DNA of 64,000 bases from Flavobacteriaceae bacterium (lineage in GTDB: Bacteria > Bacteroidota > Bacteroidia > Flavobacteriales > Flavobacteriaceae). The DNA is taken from the NCBI GenBank assembly GCA_002728855.1, contig PBWA01000013.1:37827-101826 (forward strand), read 5' to 3'. Positions 1 through 8,906 of this stretch are shown here, one piece after another (positions within the stretch are counted from its first letter, which is position 1; each line of letters starts with the position of its first letter). Below the pieces are notes generated by a model that saw nothing but the letters and a program-made list of their open reading frames with translations, did no database searches and was not told where the DNA came from. The translations under genes and the position numbers were made by a program.

Positions 1-150
1 ATATTTAAAGCTGTAGTACAAGAATCGCCATTCTTTGGGGATGATAACAAAACGGTTTCAGGATCAGGAATGCTCTCCTTCTTACATGAAAAAAGAAAAA
101 TAAAGATCAATAAAAACTTTAATTTCAATCTCATAACTTTAGAAATTTAA
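1..150 (+). CDS. C-terminal fragment of an unrecognised protein
   Basis: Frame 1 is open from the left edge of the window and ends in TAA at base 150, giving 49 residues that include SPFFGDDNKTVSGSGML and finish NLITLEI. It is too short for the ORF track. I do not recognise the family. Its last 20 bases overlap the 3' end of the convergent metalloprotease gene, so the two genes are packed tail to tail with no room for a separate terminator. It could be a chance open frame, but the mixed, non-repetitive composition favours a real gene tail. Confidence 0.5.
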   Translation: MFKAVVQESPFFGDDNKTVSGSGMLSFLHEKRKIKINKNFNFNLITLEI

Positions 151-3100
151 AATTTTCAATTTCATTTTCTGATTGAACTGAAATCAAATACATTCCTCTA
201 GGATAACTATCCAAATTAAAAATTAAATCTCTTTTATTACTATTGAATAATATCTCTTTTTCTTCCAATAAGACTCCATTAATATTAAAGAGGAATATTT
301 TAACTTTTTGATTTATACCTCCTACCAAAACATTAATTTGATCTAAAACTGGATTAGGATATATTTTTGAATTCTGGGAGATATATATTTTCTCTTCAAA
401 TTTTCCTTGACAATCTATATCAGTACTAACCTCAATTAAGTTCAATTCTTTATTTAATTTAAATTCATGAATACCAGAAGAAAAAACTTTTATATTTCTG
501 TCATTTAATTTAATATAATAAGCAGAGGCGCCATTTAGCGAAAGTGATAAAATTTTATCTTCCCTATTTAAAACTGAACTAACTTCTAATTGCTTAGGTT
601 CATTTATTTTTGCTAAAAAGCATGTTTGAAATTCGGTTTCTTCAATAGTAGTAATACATAACTCATAATCTCCAGGAGAAAGTCCGGTTAACTTTAAACC
701 ACTTAGTGAATTAAATTGCTTAGCTTCAAAAAATCCATTACTCGAAATTATTTCAGCTTTATAATTAAATATAGCTCTAGCAGAAATTTGAATTTCACCA
801 TTATTTTTGGAAATACAGGAAGCATCTTTTTTGGTTAAAGTAAAATTGTCTTGAGTATAGAAATCACAAACATCCCCAATCCCATTATTATCTATATCTA
901 ATTGATCATCATTATAAACAGAAGGACAATTGTCATAAATATCAGCAAAACTGTCACCATCTGAATTCTTCAAAACATCTCCCGTGTAACAAATTTGAAT
1001 TGAAAAATCTGTTAATTCTCCAGTGTCTTGGGGGCCCTGATCAATAATTTGTAATATCCATCTTCCATTCGCCCGTTCACCATTGAAAATATCAAGACTT
1101 TCAACTGGACGGAATGAACCCGTAAATGGAGCATTAGCAGAAGATATAGAGACCTGTGAATCTTGATCAAAAACAGTTTCTATATAATTATCTCCATCAC
1201 CCCCTGCATTTTGAGATAATGTAATTTTTGTACCATCAGGAGAAACTAAGTAAATTCTCAAATCTTCAACCCAAGTATGAGTTAAAGATAAATTAACATT
1301 AATATCTATAATGTTTACAATATCTGAAATTTCAATATTTGCGACAGTTAGTCCACTTTCATCTCGAGAAGTGGCATCATTAAGATTAATAGGTAAATTT
1401 TCAGATTCATATAATGCGCAAGTAATTTTTTGAGTTTTAAAACTAAATGGATTTGAAAAATTACTTTGTGAACAATTATTGATTGACTTAACTCTCCAAA
1501 AATAGTTTGAATTAAATTCTAATTTATCAATACTAAAAAAGCTTTGATCAATATTTTCTGAAAAAATTATCTCCTGAAAGTTAATATCGTTTGAAATTTG
1601 AATTTGATATGTTGACGCATTTTTATCATCACTCCACGTTAATGTTGTAGATAAAGATACTTCTTCAAGATTATCTTGAGGATACAAAAGCTCTGGAGTG
1701 GTTAAGTCATTTGTTCTATAATTTATATCAAAATCAAAACTCCTTGAGACACTTTCACTTTCAGCTCTTAATTTTAAGTGAATATCTTGAGGTGTTAAAT
1801 TTTCTAGCCCGAAAATTTTTAATTCTCCTGAAGTGTCAGAGTTATTTATGCTTTTAGGAGATATGTTAGCTGTTAATCCTTCAGGTAAATTATCTATTGT
1901 TAAATTTACTTCTTCATTGAAATCTAGGTAAGTAGAGTAATCAAAATTAAATTGAGCCGTGTTTTGTCCACATATTTCTTGAATAAAATTTTGAAATTTA
2001 ATTACAAAAGGGGTTTGAATAACTGATATATCCTTTTCGTTAACAGAAAAATAAATAGAATTATCAGGTTTTATCATCACTCTTCCATTTGTTGAACTGA
2101 CAGTTGAAGGAACTATCACTTCGGCAAAACCGTCGTTAGGGGTTTCCTCTAAAAGTATTTCATTAGAATTAAAACCATCAGCTGAAAAATAAATATTTAC
2201 ATTTTTTGTGTCAATGGGAGATAAATTTGTTCCAGCAACGTCCCAAGTAATAATTTTTCTCTCACCTGCTTCCCATTTTATTTCAGTTTGATTTTGGGAA
2301 GTAATTTTAAAGGGGCCCATATTAGAATCAACAGTAAGTATTTTTTTATCCGATGATATTCTGCCTCTCTGACCAATGGTATCCGCAAATCGATCTCGAA
2401 TAGTTATTCCCCAAGTCAATATTCTATCAACATTGGATACAGTTTCCCAATTATCACCAGCACTTGGGTTTGTTTGTGTAAGATTACCATTTAATATGGC
2501 ATTCATATTGGGAATATATCTAAAATTTAAAAGTGATGGAGGAAGTGATCTGGCTTGAGCTCCGTTAACCTTATCAGGCCCAAAATTACTTGCATCTACT
2601 TGGCCATTATCTAACTGTTCCCAGCAATAATATAGTATGTCAGAATCTGGATCGCTTGCTTCGGCTATAAGCTCATAGGGTGTTCCAATAGGGATAGTAA
2701 TATCTTCACCTGCAGAGACTATAGGAGCTTTATTATCAACAGATTCAGAGCTAAAACAGCTAGTTGATTCAACATATTCTTTGATATTTTTAATGCTGTA
2801 GTAATGAAAATAAGGATCTCCATGTAATGCAACGTTATCTAAGCCTGTAATTCCTGCATAACCCATAATTGTAGAACCACTTCCAGGTTCAGAATTTACT
2901 CCTGCACCTTCCATGTTGTGTGAGAAAGTATGATATGCTCCAAATTGGTGTCCTAATTCATGGGCAACATAATCCAAATCAAAATAATCATTCATGAAAA
3001 CTCCTCCAGAGGTGTCCTGAAAAGGATGAGAAGTATATGCGCTTCCTTTCTTGGAATCAATACATACACTGCCAATATATCCTGCATTACCGTCTGCCTG

Positions 3101-3988
3101 TCCGAAGTCAAAAACTTGACCCACATCATAATTTTCAGAACCAAAAACTTCATCAAGTGTCTTTTGAACTTCTTCATTTAAATCATCTGTATAGGGATCC
3201 GTTTCTGGATTATCATAAAGTAGTGATGCGTCAGAAACAAGTTCTAAATGAATTCCAAGATCATTTTCAAAAACTTCATTTACCCTGTTTATCGTACTAG
3301 CAACTGCAGCAAAGGCATCTTCTGAATTTGTACCATTGGAATCATCATCGTCTCCCCAAAAAGATGTGAATTCACCAGTTGCTGAAATTGCTATTCGAAA
3401 TGTTTTTAGGGTTTCAGATAATTTGGATTTTGACGACGATACATTTTTACTTTTAAAATGACTTGAGTTAATTTTCTTTTCAGCTTTTGTATAACATTTA
3501 AAATCTTCATAAAGCTTTCTTTCAGAACGATTATAAGAAAAATATATGTTTGAATCAACTTTTAAAGGTTGGACAAAATGGTTCTTCCCATTTGGCATTA
3601 TAATCCATATATTAACTCCAATTGGAGAATCAGATAATCGTAATTTAACATTTCTTCTATCATTACTTTTGCCCATATATGTTCTTATCTTTGGATACTT
3701 TTTTTGAAGTTGAGAGGATAAAACTTGAGCGGGTATTAAATTAAAACTTTCAAAATCTCCTTTTTCATTGGGTAGAATTAACTCTAGTGGCATTGTGATA
3801 TTATTGTCAAACTTTATCAAACTTAGTTCATCAGATATTTTCTTTTTTTCTATTGTATAAAAACGCCAATTATTTTCTCTGTTTTTTACTATATCTGAAA
3901 TTTTATCTTCTGAAATAAGGCTCCAATTGGATTGAGCAAAACAAAGAGAATTGGACAAAAAGAAAAAAAATAATATCCTTAAAAGCAT
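131..3988 (-). CDS. Secreted reprolysin-like zinc metalloprotease with T9SS sorting domain
   Basis: Predicted extracellular or surface zinc endopeptidase. The N-terminus (MLLRILFFFFLSNSLCFAQ) is a Sec signal peptide. A prodomain-like region follows, then a catalytic domain with HELGHQFGAYH near residue 340, which matches the metzincin HExxHxxGxxH zinc motif of M12B-like enzymes. After it come a fibronectin-III-like region (about 765-855), a proprotein-convertase P-like domain (about 860-1000), a thrombospondin type-3 calcium repeat (DGDSFADIYDNCP) and a final ~75-residue type A T9SS sorting domain starting IYPNPVLDQINV. The track begins at a TTG at 4009; the internal ATG at 3988 gives a cleaner signal peptide and is preceded by AAAGGA, so I use it (1285 aa). 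Export would depend on the SprA translocon encoded later in the window. The substrate is unknown; nutrient-protein degradation is an inference. Confidence 0.9.
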   Translation of the reverse strand: MLLRILFFFFLSNSLCFAQSNWSLISEDKISDIVKNRENNWRFYTIEKKKISDELSLIKFDNNITMPLELILPNEKGDFESFNLIPAQVLSSQLQKKYPKIRTYMGKSNDRRNVKLRLSDSPIGVNIWIIMPNGKNHFVQPLKVDSNIYFSYNRSERKLYEDFKCYTKAEKKINSSHFKSKNVSSSKSKLSETLKTFRIAISATGEFTSFWGDDDDSNGTNSEDAFAAVASTINRVNEVFENDLGIHLELVSDASLLYDNPETDPYTDDLNEEVQKTLDEVFGSENYDVGQVFDFGQADGNAGYIGSVCIDSKKGSAYTSHPFQDTSGGVFMNDYFDLDYVAHELGHQFGAYHTFSHNMEGAGVNSEPGSGSTIMGYAGITGLDNVALHGDPYFHYYSIKNIKEYVESTSCFSSESVDNKAPIVSAGEDITIPIGTPYELIAEASDPDSDILYYCWEQLDNGQVDASNFGPDKVNGAQARSLPPSLLNFRYIPNMNAILNGNLTQTNPSAGDNWETVSNVDRILTWGITIRDRFADTIGQRGRISSDKKILTVDSNMGPFKITSQNQTEIKWEAGERKIITWDVAGTNLSPIDTKNVNIYFSADGFNSNEILLEETPNDGFAEVIVPSTVSSTNGRVMIKPDNSIYFSVNEKDISVIQTPFVIKFQNFIQEICGQNTAQFNFDYSTYLDFNEEVNLTIDNLPEGLTANISPKSINNSDTSGELKIFGLENLTPQDIHLKLRAESESVSRSFDFDINYRTNDLTTPELLYPQDNLEEVSLSTTLTWSDDKNASTYQIQISNDINFQEIIFSENIDQSFFSIDKLEFNSNYFWRVKSINNCSQSNFSNPFSFKTQKITCALYESENLPINLNDATSRDESGLTVANIEISDIVNIIDINVNLSLTHTWVEDLRIYLVSPDGTKITLSQNAGGDGDNYIETVFDQDSQVSISSANAPFTGSFRPVESLDIFNGERANGRWILQIIDQGPQDTGELTDFSIQICYTGDVLKNSDGDSFADIYDNCPSVYNDDQLDIDNNGIGDVCDFYTQDNFTLTKKDASCISKNNGEIQISARAIFNYKAEIISSNGFFEAKQFNSLSGLKLTGLSPGDYELCITTIEETEFQTCFLAKINEPKQLEVSSVLNREDKILSLSLNGASAYYIKLNDRNIKVFSSGIHEFKLNKELNLIEVSTDIDCQGKFEEKIYISQNSKIYPNPVLDQINVLVGGINQKVKIFLFNINGVLLEEKEILFNSNKRDLIFNLDSYPRGMYLISVQSENEIENFKFLKL

Positions 3989-4070
3989 AAAATCCTTTAA
4001 ATAAAACAATTTTTATGTAATGTATAAAGTTAAAAATTAATTACTTGAAAAATCATTAACAATTAAAATG

Positions 4071-4078
4071 TAATTTTG
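4071..4078 (+). promoter_or_regulatory. Putative -7 box upstream of ribF
   Basis: TAATTTTG matches the Bacteroidota -7 consensus TAnnTTTG and lies 21 bases upstream of the ribF ATG. No well-spaced TTG -33 element is visible (nearest TTG is 23 bases upstream), so the call rests on the -7 box alone. Confidence 0.35.
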
Positions 4079-4099
4079 TGAAACTCTTTAATTATCTGG

Positions 4100-5044
4100 A
4101 TGAAAATCATTCGTAATATAGAAAATTATCGGGCAGAAAAACCTTCAATAATTACAATTGGAACATTTGACGGTTTACATATCGGTCATAAAAAAATTAT
4201 TTCGGATCTAGTAAATATTTCAAAAAAAGAAAAACTAGTTTCAATATTACTAACTTTTTTTCCTCATCCAAGAATGATTCTTCATGATCATAATATTGAA
4301 ATGATTGATACAATTGAAGAAAAGCAAAACCTTTTAAAGAATCTTGGGCTTAACTTCTTGGTTATTCATCCCTTTTCCAATGATTTTTCTAGGTTATCAC
4401 CGATTGATTTCATTAGAGATATTCTCGTAAATAAATTTAAGATATCAAAAATAATAGTAGGTTACGATCATAGATTTGGACGAAACAGAGAAGCAGATAT
4501 ATCCGACCTGAAAAATTTTGGAGAAACATATAATTTTTCAGTTGATGTTATTCCTGCCCAAGAGATAAAAAATATCTCTGTAAGCTCAACAAAGATAAGA
4601 TCGGCAATTCTTAAAGGAGATTTCAATATCGTAAATAAATATTTAGGACGAAAATTTAAACTTACTGGAAAAGTTGTGAAAGGAAAAAGTATTGGAAGAA
4701 CATTAGGCTTTCCAACAGCAAACTTAAAAATAGATGAGAATTACAAAATAAGGCCTGCTAAAGGTGTTTATTTTATAAAATGTCTTATTGATAGTAAAAT
4801 ATTTTTTGGAATGATGAATTATGGAAAAAGACCAACACTTGAGGGAAAAGAAAATTCAATTGAAATACATTTTTTTTCTTTAAATAAAGATCTTTACGGT
4901 TTAAAACTTGTGGTTGAAATTATACAAAAAATTAGATCTGAAAAAAAATTTAATTCGATTGAAAATTTAAAAAAGCAACTAATTTTAGATCAAAAAAAGT
5001 GTCAAAAATTATTGTTGAAAAAAGAAAAAATTGATATCTCATAA
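4100..5044 (+). CDS. ribF: Bifunctional riboflavin kinase / FAD synthetase
   Basis: Makes FMN from riboflavin and ATP, then FAD from FMN and ATP, in the cytoplasm. The N-terminal half is the nucleotidyltransferase domain, with TIGTFDGLHIGHKKI near residue 20 and the SSTKIR stretch near residue 157. The C-terminal half is the riboflavin kinase domain, with GRTLGFPTANL near residue 200 and MNYGKRPT further on. At 314 residues it has the usual bacterial length. It starts at ATG and heads a plus-strand run of housekeeping genes. A candidate serS promoter lies in its last codons. Confidence 0.95.
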   Translation: MKIIRNIENYRAEKPSIITIGTFDGLHIGHKKIISDLVNISKKEKLVSILLTFFPHPRMILHDHNIEMIDTIEEKQNLLKNLGLNFLVIHPFSNDFSRLSPIDFIRDILVNKFKISKIIVGYDHRFGRNREADISDLKNFGETYNFSVDVIPAQEIKNISVSSTKIRSAILKGDFNIVNKYLGRKFKLTGKVVKGKSIGRTLGFPTANLKIDENYKIRPAKGVYFIKCLIDSKIFFGMMNYGKRPTLEGKENSIEIHFFSLNKDLYGLKLVVEIIQKIRSEKKFNSIENLKKQLILDQKKCQKLLLKKEKIDIS

Positions 5045-5059
5045 CAATCACTAAATTTG
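5031..5059 (+). promoter_or_regulatory. Putative Bacteroidota promoter for serS
   Basis: A TTG at 5031-5033 is followed after 18 bases by TAAATTTG at 5052-5059, fitting the flavobacterial -33/-7 pattern TTG-N(17-23)-TAnnTTTG. The -7 box ends 18 bases before the serS ATG. The -33 part lies inside the last codons of ribF, suggesting serS is transcribed independently of ribF. Confidence 0.5.
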
Positions 5060-5077
5060 TAAAAGAACTTTCTTATA

Positions 5078-6349
5078 ATGCTACCGCTTTCATTTATTCG
5101 AGAAAATAAAGATTTCATAAAAAAAGGGCTGGAAAAAAGAAATTTTCCAAATATTAATATCATTGATCAAATAATAGAAATGGATCAAAAAAGAAGATCA
5201 ATTATGCTAGATCTGGAAACTATTTTATCTAGTAGTAATAAAATAAATAAGGAAATTGGCTTAAGTGTTAAGTCAAACAAAAAAGAAAATATAGACGAAT
5301 TAAAACTTAAGAGCTTCAAATTTAAAAATGATGCCAAAAAATTTCAAGAAAAACTAAAATTAATTGAAAATGAATTATTTTCAATGCGAACTAAAGTTCC
5401 TAATATTCCCAATGAAATTGTACCGCAGGGGAAATCATATGATGATAATGAAAAAATTTTTGAAAGTGGTGAAATACCAGAGCTAAAAAAAGATTCTTTA
5501 TATCATTGGGATCTGTGTAAAAAGTATGACCTAATTGATTTTGATCTTGGAAATAAAATTACTGGATCAGGTTTTCCAGTTTATAAAGGTAAAGGAGCAA
5601 AACTTCAACGAGCACTAATACAATATTTTCTAGACAAAAATATCAAGGCGGGTTATAAAGAATATCAAATTCCTCATGTTGTTAATGAGACATCTGCATT
5701 TGGAACAGGACAGCTTCCTGATAAAGACGGACAAATGTATCATGTTGAAAATGATAAGCTATATTTAATTCCAACAGCTGAAGTCCCTCTTACAAATATT
5801 TTTCGCGATAAAATCCTTCAATTAAATGAATTGCCAATCAAATTAACTTCATATTCTCCATGTTTTCGTAGAGAAGCAGGAAGTTATGGCAAAAACGTAA
5901 GAGGACTCAATAGGCTCCATCAATTTGACAAGGTTGAAATTGTTAGAATAGAGGAGCCTAAAAATGCAATGTCTGCACTTGACAGCATGGTAAATCATAT
6001 TAAAGAAATTTTAAATGAATTGGAACTACCTTACAGAATTATAAGACTTTGTGGATCAGATCTTGGTTTTACCTCAGCTTTAACCTATGACTTTGAGGTG
6101 TTTTCTGCTGCACAAAAAAAATGGCTAGAGATTAGTTCAGTTTCTACATTCAATAATTTCCAATCTGAAAGATTGCAAATAAGATACAGAGATAAAGAGG
6201 GGAGGAAAAATTTAGTTTATACGCTTAATGGAAGTTCACTAGCATTGCCCAGAGTCATCGCAAGTTTATTAGAAAATTTTCAAACTGAAAAAGGCATTAA
6301 AATACCAAATGTAATAACTTCCTACACTGGATTTGATTTTATTAATTAA
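5078..6349 (+). CDS. serS: Serine--tRNA ligase
   Basis: Class II aminoacyl-tRNA synthetase that charges tRNA-Ser. Residues of about 30-105 form the lysine-rich N-terminal coiled-coil arm that contacts the long variable arm of tRNA-Ser. The catalytic core follows, with motif 2 (CFRREAGSYGKNVRGLNRLHQ) near residue 265 and motif 3 (LNGSSLALPRVIASLLEN) near residue 385. The length, 423 residues, is typical. It begins at ATG 5078, and its TAA is followed immediately by the rsmA ATG, so translational coupling is likely. Confidence 0.97.
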   Translation: MLPLSFIRENKDFIKKGLEKRNFPNINIIDQIIEMDQKRRSIMLDLETILSSSNKINKEIGLSVKSNKKENIDELKLKSFKFKNDAKKFQEKLKLIENELFSMRTKVPNIPNEIVPQGKSYDDNEKIFESGEIPELKKDSLYHWDLCKKYDLIDFDLGNKITGSGFPVYKGKGAKLQRALIQYFLDKNIKAGYKEYQIPHVVNETSAFGTGQLPDKDGQMYHVENDKLYLIPTAEVPLTNIFRDKILQLNELPIKLTSYSPCFRREAGSYGKNVRGLNRLHQFDKVEIVRIEEPKNAMSALDSMVNHIKEILNELELPYRIIRLCGSDLGFTSALTYDFEVFSAAQKKWLEISSVSTFNNFQSERLQIRYRDKEGRKNLVYTLNGSSLALPRVIASLLENFQTEKGIKIPNVITSYTGFDFIN

Positions 6350-7129
6350 ATGGATAAAATTAAGCCAAAAAAAAAATGGGGACAGCATTTTTTGACTGAT
6401 TCTAATATTGCCTTAAAAATTGTTAACACGCTTAATTTTGATTCTTACAACAAAATCTTAGAAATTGGTCCTGGAACTGGATTTTTAACCAAATTTTTAT
6501 ATAAAAAAAAAGAATCATTGTACTTGGTTGAAATTGATCATGATTCATGTGAAATACTTAAAAAAAAATTCCCAGGCTTAAAAAATAAAATCTTTAATCA
6601 AGACATTATAAAGATGGATTTGAAAAAAATTTTTCAAAAATTTAACTTTGCTGTAATTGGAAATTTTCCCTACAATATTTCATCCCAAATAGTTTTCAAA
6701 ATTATTGAATATAAAGAGAATGTGACTTTTTTCTGCGGTATGTTTCAAAAAGAAGTTGCTAAAAGAATATGTGAAAAGCCTGGGAGTAAAGCCTATGGTA
6801 TATTATCTGTGATTTGTGAGATTTTTTATGAAAGAAAATATCTTTTCAGTATTTCATCAAAGGTTTTTTTTCCAGAACCGAAAGTTGAATCTGGAGTTAT
6901 ATCATTGACTAGAAAAGATAATTTTATTCCTGATTGTGATGAACAATTATTATTTAAAATTATTAAAATGGGATTTCAACAAAGAAGAAAAACTCTAAGA
7001 AGGAGTTTAAAATTTTTTGACTTACCTAAAGTTATTTTAGAAGATAGTATCTTTGATCTTAGGCCAGAACTTTTATCTGGAGATGAATTTATAAAATTGA
7101 CCAAAAAAATTCAAAATGCAAGAATTTAA
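6350..7129 (+). CDS. rsmA: 16S rRNA (adenine1518-N6/adenine1519-N6)-dimethyltransferase
   Basis: SAM-dependent methyltransferase that dimethylates two adjacent adenines at the 3' end of 16S rRNA during late small-subunit assembly (KsgA/Dim1 family). Visible motifs are the N-terminal KKWGQHFLTD, the SAM-binding motif LEIGPGTGFLT near residue 40, and the catalytic NFPYNISS near residue 105. The C-terminal helical domain is complete; 259 residues is normal. It starts on the base after the serS stop, and its 3' end overlaps mgtE by 14 bases, so serS, rsmA and mgtE probably share a transcript. Confidence 0.96.
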   Translation: MDKIKPKKKWGQHFLTDSNIALKIVNTLNFDSYNKILEIGPGTGFLTKFLYKKKESLYLVEIDHDSCEILKKKFPGLKNKIFNQDIIKMDLKKIFQKFNFAVIGNFPYNISSQIVFKIIEYKENVTFFCGMFQKEVAKRICEKPGSKAYGILSVICEIFYERKYLFSISSKVFFPEPKVESGVISLTRKDNFIPDCDEQLLFKIIKMGFQQRRKTLRRSLKFFDLPKVILEDSIFDLRPELLSGDEFIKLTKKIQNARI

Positions 7130-8474
7130 AATTGATAAAGATGTAATTGATGGCATAAAATTTTTGGTCAAAAAAAAATCTGATCAAAAACTTCATGGCA
7201 AACTAAAAGATCTACATTATGCAGATATTGCTGAAATTTTAAGTAACATATCAACTGAAGAAGGAATATATTTAATTAAGCTTCTTGATAGTGAAAAAAC
7301 TGCTGATGCTTTAGCTGAGCTAGATGAAAATATTAGGGAAAATATAATAGAGAATCTATCTGTAAAAGAAATTGCAGGAGAAATTGAAGAATTAGATACT
7401 GATGATGCCACTGATTTAGTATCTGAATTGCCTCAAGAAAGACGTGAGAGTGTTATCTCTGAAATAAGTGATACAGATCACGCTGAGGACATAAGAGAGC
7501 TTCTTAATTATGATGAGGATACTGCTGGCGGGCTTATGGCAAAAGAGCTTGTGAAAGTTCAAGAAAATCTTAGCGTCTTAAAATGTTTAAATACAATGCG
7601 AGCGCAGGCAGAAGATGTTACAAGAGTTCATTCCATTTATGTTGTAGATTCAAAAAATAGACTAAAGGGAAGATTATCATTAAAAGATTTAATTACTGCC
7701 AATTCAAAAGCTAAAGTGAAAGATATATTTATCCCAAAAGTTGATTTCGTAAGAGTAGATCAAAAAGGAGAAGAAGTTGCAAGAATAATGTCAAAATATG
7801 ATTTGGAGGCAATACCAGTTGTCAACAAAAAAAATCAATTGCTGGGTAGGATAACTATTGATGATATTTTAGACTTAATGAAGGAAGATGCAGAAAAAGA
7901 TTATCAACTTGCGTCAGGAATAGCCTCAGATGTTGAAGCTGATGATTCAATTTTTCAATTAACTAAAGCTCGTCTTCCATGGTTGTTTTTAGGCCTACTG
8001 GGTGGCTTAGGAAGTGTCTTTATACTCAAAGATTATGAAACAGTAATGGCTAAACCTGAGTTAAGAAATCTGTTTTTTTACACTCCTCTGATTGCTGCAA
8101 TGGCTGGAAATGTTGGTGTTCAATCTTCTGCAATAATAGTTCAAGGATTAGCTAATGATATTGTGAAAGGATCTTTATTTTCTAGACTTATCAAAGAAGT
8201 GGGATTGAGTTTAATTAATGGTTTTGCCCTTTCAATCATATTAATTTTATTTGGAGTAATTATTCAACAGGACCTGATTATTAGTTTCACCATTGCAGGA
8301 TCAATGATGGCTGTAATTATAGTTGCAGCTTTAGTTGGAACATTTATCCCTATTATTTTAAGTCAAAGAGGAATAAATCCTGCTATAGCAACTGGTCCTT
8401 TTATTACTACTTGTAATGATATTTTTGGAATTTTTCTTTTCTTTTTTATTGCCCAAATAGTTTTAGGTTTCTAA
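7116..8474 (+). CDS. mgtE: Magnesium transporter MgtE
   Basis: Inner-membrane Mg2+ channel of the MgtE/SLC41 family. The order is a cytoplasmic superhelical N domain (about residues 20-130, with ELPQERRESV), a pair of CBS domains (about 130-260), and a C-terminal pore of about five membrane segments starting near residue 285 (LPWLFLGLLGGLGSVFIL). The pore signature GNVGVQSSAI and the late TGPFITTCNDIFG match the family. At 452 residues the length is usual. It overlaps rsmA by 14 bases. In known homologues the cytoplasmic domains gate the pore in response to internal Mg2+. Confidence 0.95.
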   Translation: MQEFKIDKDVIDGIKFLVKKKSDQKLHGKLKDLHYADIAEILSNISTEEGIYLIKLLDSEKTADALAELDENIRENIIENLSVKEIAGEIEELDTDDATDLVSELPQERRESVISEISDTDHAEDIRELLNYDEDTAGGLMAKELVKVQENLSVLKCLNTMRAQAEDVTRVHSIYVVDSKNRLKGRLSLKDLITANSKAKVKDIFIPKVDFVRVDQKGEEVARIMSKYDLEAIPVVNKKNQLLGRITIDDILDLMKEDAEKDYQLASGIASDVEADDSIFQLTKARLPWLFLGLLGGLGSVFILKDYETVMAKPELRNLFFYTPLIAAMAGNVGVQSSAIIVQGLANDIVKGSLFSRLIKEVGLSLINGFALSIILILFGVIIQQDLIISFTIAGSMMAVIIVAALVGTFIPIILSQRGINPAIATGPFITTCNDIFGIFLFFFIAQIVLGF

Positions 8475-8481
8475 TAAACAT

Positions 8482-8904
8482 ATGAAAAAAATATTAATTC
8501 TTTGTACAGGAAACTCATGTAGAAGCCAAATTGCTCATGGATTTTTAAATCATTATACCAATAGCAATGTTGAGGTATTTAGTGCAGGTATAGAGGCCCA
8601 TGGAGTAAATCCAAAAGCAATAGAAACACTCGCTGAAATTGGAATTAATATAAGTAAAAATACCTCAAATTTAGTTGATGAGTATCTCGAAATTTCTTTT
8701 GATTACATAATAACTGTTTGCGACAATGCAAAAGAAAGTTGTCCTATTTTTCCTTTAGGAAAAGCTGTTAAAATTCATCAAAATTTTTTAGACCCTTCAA
8801 AAAAACAAGGCGATAAAAAAACTATTAATGAAGAATTTAGAAAAGTTCGTGAAGAAATAAATAGTTTCTGTAAAAATTTTATTTCAAAAAATTTAGTGAA
8901 ATAA
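8482..8904 (+). CDS. ArsC-type arsenate reductase / low-MW phosphatase-fold protein
   Basis: Low-molecular-weight tyrosine-phosphatase fold. The P-loop CTGNSCRS lies at residues 8-15, and a second cysteine pair occurs in VCDNAKESCP near residue 80. This pattern of one P-loop cysteine plus two later cysteines seven residues apart is that of thioredoxin-coupled arsenate reductases such as plasmid pI258 ArsC, which argues against a plain protein tyrosine phosphatase. It starts at ATG 8482, seven bases after mgtE, and ends two bases before the convergent lysC. No arsR, arsB or acr3 is nearby, so it is a stand-alone gene and a role in arsenate detoxification is inferred from the family only. Confidence 0.85.
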   Translation: MKKILILCTGNSCRSQIAHGFLNHYTNSNVEVFSAGIEAHGVNPKAIETLAEIGINISKNTSNLVDEYLEISFDYIITVCDNAKESCPIFPLGKAVKIHQNFLDPSKKQGDKKTINEEFRKVREEINSFCKNFISKNLVK

Positions 8905-8906
8905 AT

